Below are positions 62,855 through 64,000 of a stretch of DNA of 64,000 nt, one piece after another. The notes beneath the pieces are model-generated. The model was not told the origin of the DNA. It saw only the letters and a program-made list of their open reading frames with translations, and did no database searches. The translations under genes were made by a program, and so were the position numbers. The DNA comes from Candidatus Latescibacterota bacterium (GTDB lineage Bacteria > Krumholzibacteriota > Krumholzibacteriia > JACNKJ01). How positions within the stretch are numbered: position 1 is the first letter of the stretch; each line of letters begins with the position of its first letter. Location of the stretch: assembly GCA_020633725.1 (NCBI GenBank), contig JACKDC010000005.1:186001-250000 (forward strand), in the 5' to 3' direction.

Positions 62855-63024
62855 GGCGAACTCCTTTGATGAGGGAGAGGCACCGCCGCGGACGACCCGC
62901 ACACATGCTTCCCCTCACCGAGCGCCGGTAGCCACCGCCGGGACAGGATACTCAGTTTGCCCGCGATGCGCATTCTCTCGTGGCGGGCGCGTGTTGCTTC
63001 TCTATCGGACCTCCTGGTCTCGCT

Positions 63025-63038
63025 CGCCCCCGGGGGCG
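63025..63038. repeat. GC palindrome, copy 4 (intergenic)
   Basis: CGCCCCCGGGGGCG followed by GGTGA, the only copy outside a gene. Confidence 0.6.
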
Positions 63039-63087
63039 GGTGAGAGCTGCCGCGGGAAGATTCTCTCGACTATCTGCCTTGCCGCCC

Positions 63088-63114
63088 TTGACGGCCTTCG
63101 TATGATACTATACA
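63088..63114 (+). promoter_or_regulatory. Possible promoter of the HNH gene
   Basis: TTGACG (63088-63093) and TATACA (63109-63114) with a short 15-base spacer, 49 bases before ATG 63163. Confidence 0.35.
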
Positions 63115-63162
63115 TTGGTATCCATCGCAAGCCTCCCGAGGCACTTTCCTGGGACTTTCAAC

Positions 63163-64000
63163 ATGGAGACTCGAGCCGACCGCGCCCGGCGACTGCACCG
63201 GGCTTTGAAGACTGAACTTCAGCGATTGCAGCGCCTCGAGAAGGGCGCGCTGCTCTCCTTCGCTTCTATCATGGAAGATCAGCTCTACCGCGAGCTGGGC
63301 TACTCCTCGATCCATGCCTATGGCCGCGATGCGCTGGGCTTCTCCGAGCGCAAGCTCTCGGCCTTCGTGCGCATGGCGGGTGCACTCGAGCGCCTGCCGG
63401 AGACACGACGCGCCGTCGAGGCGGGCGAGCTGCCCTGGACCAAGGCGCGTGAGCTCGTGTCCGTGGCGACGCCGGCGAACGAAGGCCACTGGCTCGACGA
63501 TGCCAAGCGGCTCGGCCGCCGCGCGCTCGAGCGCAAGGTGAAGGCGAGCCGGCCGCGGCCGCCGAGGAAGCGCCAGGATCCTCCGGCGCTGTTCGCGGCG
63601 GGCGAGCCCGAAGCGCGCCGCGAGGAGGCCGAAGCCGCCGCGCCCCTGCGCGTCACGCTGAACTTCACGCCGGAGCAGTACGCGCGCTGGGAAGCGCTGA
63701 TCGAGCAACTGCGCAAGGACGGCCGGCTAGACCCGAAGGAAGAACTGGTGCTCGACGCGCTCGCCACCCGCCCCCGGGGGCGGGTGAAGCAGGCCGCCAC
63801 CGTGATCATTCGCCGCTGCCCGGACTGCGGGGCGCAGGCCTACGTCACCAGCCGCGGCGAACTGCCCGCCCCTGGGGGCGACCTGCCGCGCACGCTCACG
63901 CCGGCGCTGCGGCGGACGATCCTCGCCCGTGACGGCCACCGCTGCCAGGGTCCGGGCTGCACGAGCACGCGCTTCCTCGAAGTGCACCACCGTAAGCCCC
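63163..64000 (+). CDS. HNH endonuclease-domain protein (3' truncated by window edge)
   Basis: An open frame of 279 codons running off the window, beginning METRADRARRLHRALKTELQ. The N-terminal ~130 residues are helical (LGYSSIHAYGRDALGFSERK, LSAFVRMAGALERLPETRRA, KARELVSVATPANEGHWLDD) as in DUF222-type HNH proteins. A Pro/Arg linker follows, then CPDCGAQAYV. An HNH core begins LRRTILARDGHRCQGPGCTS and reaches EVHHRKP at the edge, showing the conserved His pair. Such proteins are often mobile nucleases of unknown purpose. Two GC palindromes fall inside it. Confidence 0.85.
   Translation, partial: METRADRARRLHRALKTELQRLQRLEKGALLSFASIMEDQLYRELGYSSIHAYGRDALGFSERKLSAFVRMAGALERLPETRRAVEAGELPWTKARELVSVATPANEGHWLDDAKRLGRRALERKVKASRPRPPRKRQDPPALFAAGEPEARREEAEAAAPLRVTLNFTPEQYARWEALIEQLRKDGRLDPKEELVLDALATRPRGRVKQAATVIIRRCPDCGAQAYVTSRGELPAPGGDLPRTLTPALRRTILARDGHRCQGPGCTSTRFLEVHHRKP
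63765..63786. repeat. GC palindrome, copy 5 (longest)
   Basis: A 22-base perfect palindrome, CACCCGCCCCCGGGGGCGGG followed by TG, inside the HNH gene between its helical and HNH parts. Confidence 0.65.
63867..63880. repeat. GC palindrome, copy 6 (one mismatch)
   Basis: CGCCCCTGGGGGCG, one base off the core, inside the HNH gene. Confidence 0.5.

Larger units (their letters stand above)
62855..63162. other. Intergenic region between pirin and the HNH gene
   Basis: 308 bases with no gene I can support. It contains the pirin ribosome site, one GC palindrome (63025-63038), and near 63088-63114 an AT-richer stretch that can act as promoter for the HNH gene (TTGACG, then TATACA at 15-base spacing). 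Confidence 0.6.

Overview
The window is a strongly GC-rich, gene-dense chromosomal segment from a Gram-negative bacterium. The evidence is waaA and waaF for lipopolysaccharide core, outer-membrane barrels, lipoproteins and signal peptidase I. It does not look like a standard proteobacterium. Secreted proteins lack known names, one aminopeptidase carries a YPNPF-type (FlgD-like) C-terminal domain common in the FCB group and related candidate phyla (Eisenbacteria, Krumholzibacteria, Latescibacteria), and tandem XRE-cupin regulators are present. I infer an uncultured lineage near those phyla; no 16S rRNA is present to settle it. A selenocysteine tRNA shows that the organism probably makes selenoproteins.

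Layout. 1-6.9 kb: end of aconitase, a Cys/Ala-rich secreted protein, endonuclease III, an M1 aminopeptidase, a small outer-membrane protein and Kdo transferase. 6.9-15.2 kb: heptosyltransferase, a soluble histidine kinase-receiver protein overlapping two CNNM/CorC-type membrane proteins, two XRE-cupin regulators, a DUF1844 protein, a calcium-repeat outer-membrane protein and MazG. 15.3-26.5 kb: uvrA-galE, tRNA-Phe, an Rrf2 regulator, an envelope lipoprotein and barrel pair, tRNA-Thr, glmM-glmS-ridA, a lipoprotein and tRNA-Sec. 26.5-41.1 kb: a housekeeping run of lepA-lepB-hemW, hrcA-grpE-dnaJ-rsmE and yqeY-cvpA-mutS2-dnaG-rpoD, closed by a long hairpin.

42.1-53.4 kb is the most interesting part. 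It holds a putative outer-membrane protein, a CsgG-like lipoprotein, a secreted protein of unknown function, a parvulin-type prolyl isomerase, a cytochrome with 42 CXXCH motifs, an NHL beta-propeller and a six-heme cytochrome. The last closely resembles OmcS, the Geobacter cytochrome that polymerises into extracellular nanowires, and keeps the histidine (mature position 16) that OmcS uses to ligate a heme of the neighbouring subunit. The gene set parallels the omcS-companion (osc) assembly cluster reported for Geobacter (prolyl isomerase, channel-like proteins, beta-propeller). I read it as a self-contained nanowire assembly and electron-export locus that also includes a giant heme wire. NHL-omcS has its own promoter followed by two adjacent perfect palindromes.

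53.5-64 kb: tRNA-Ile2, a zinc-ribbon coiled-coil protein, an RNase HI-type protein, RNase P RNA, then a tightly overlapped recJ-rel-dtd-maf-mtnA run. After these come DinB-like and pirin genes and a partial HNH endonuclease. A GC-only palindrome core (CGCCCCCGGGGGCG) recurs six times between 59.7 and 63.9 kb, both inside and between genes.

Genes are mostly packed with 1-4 bp overlaps and many GTG starts. Most long open frames opposite or out of frame with these genes are by-products of the GC-rich codon usage and are left out.
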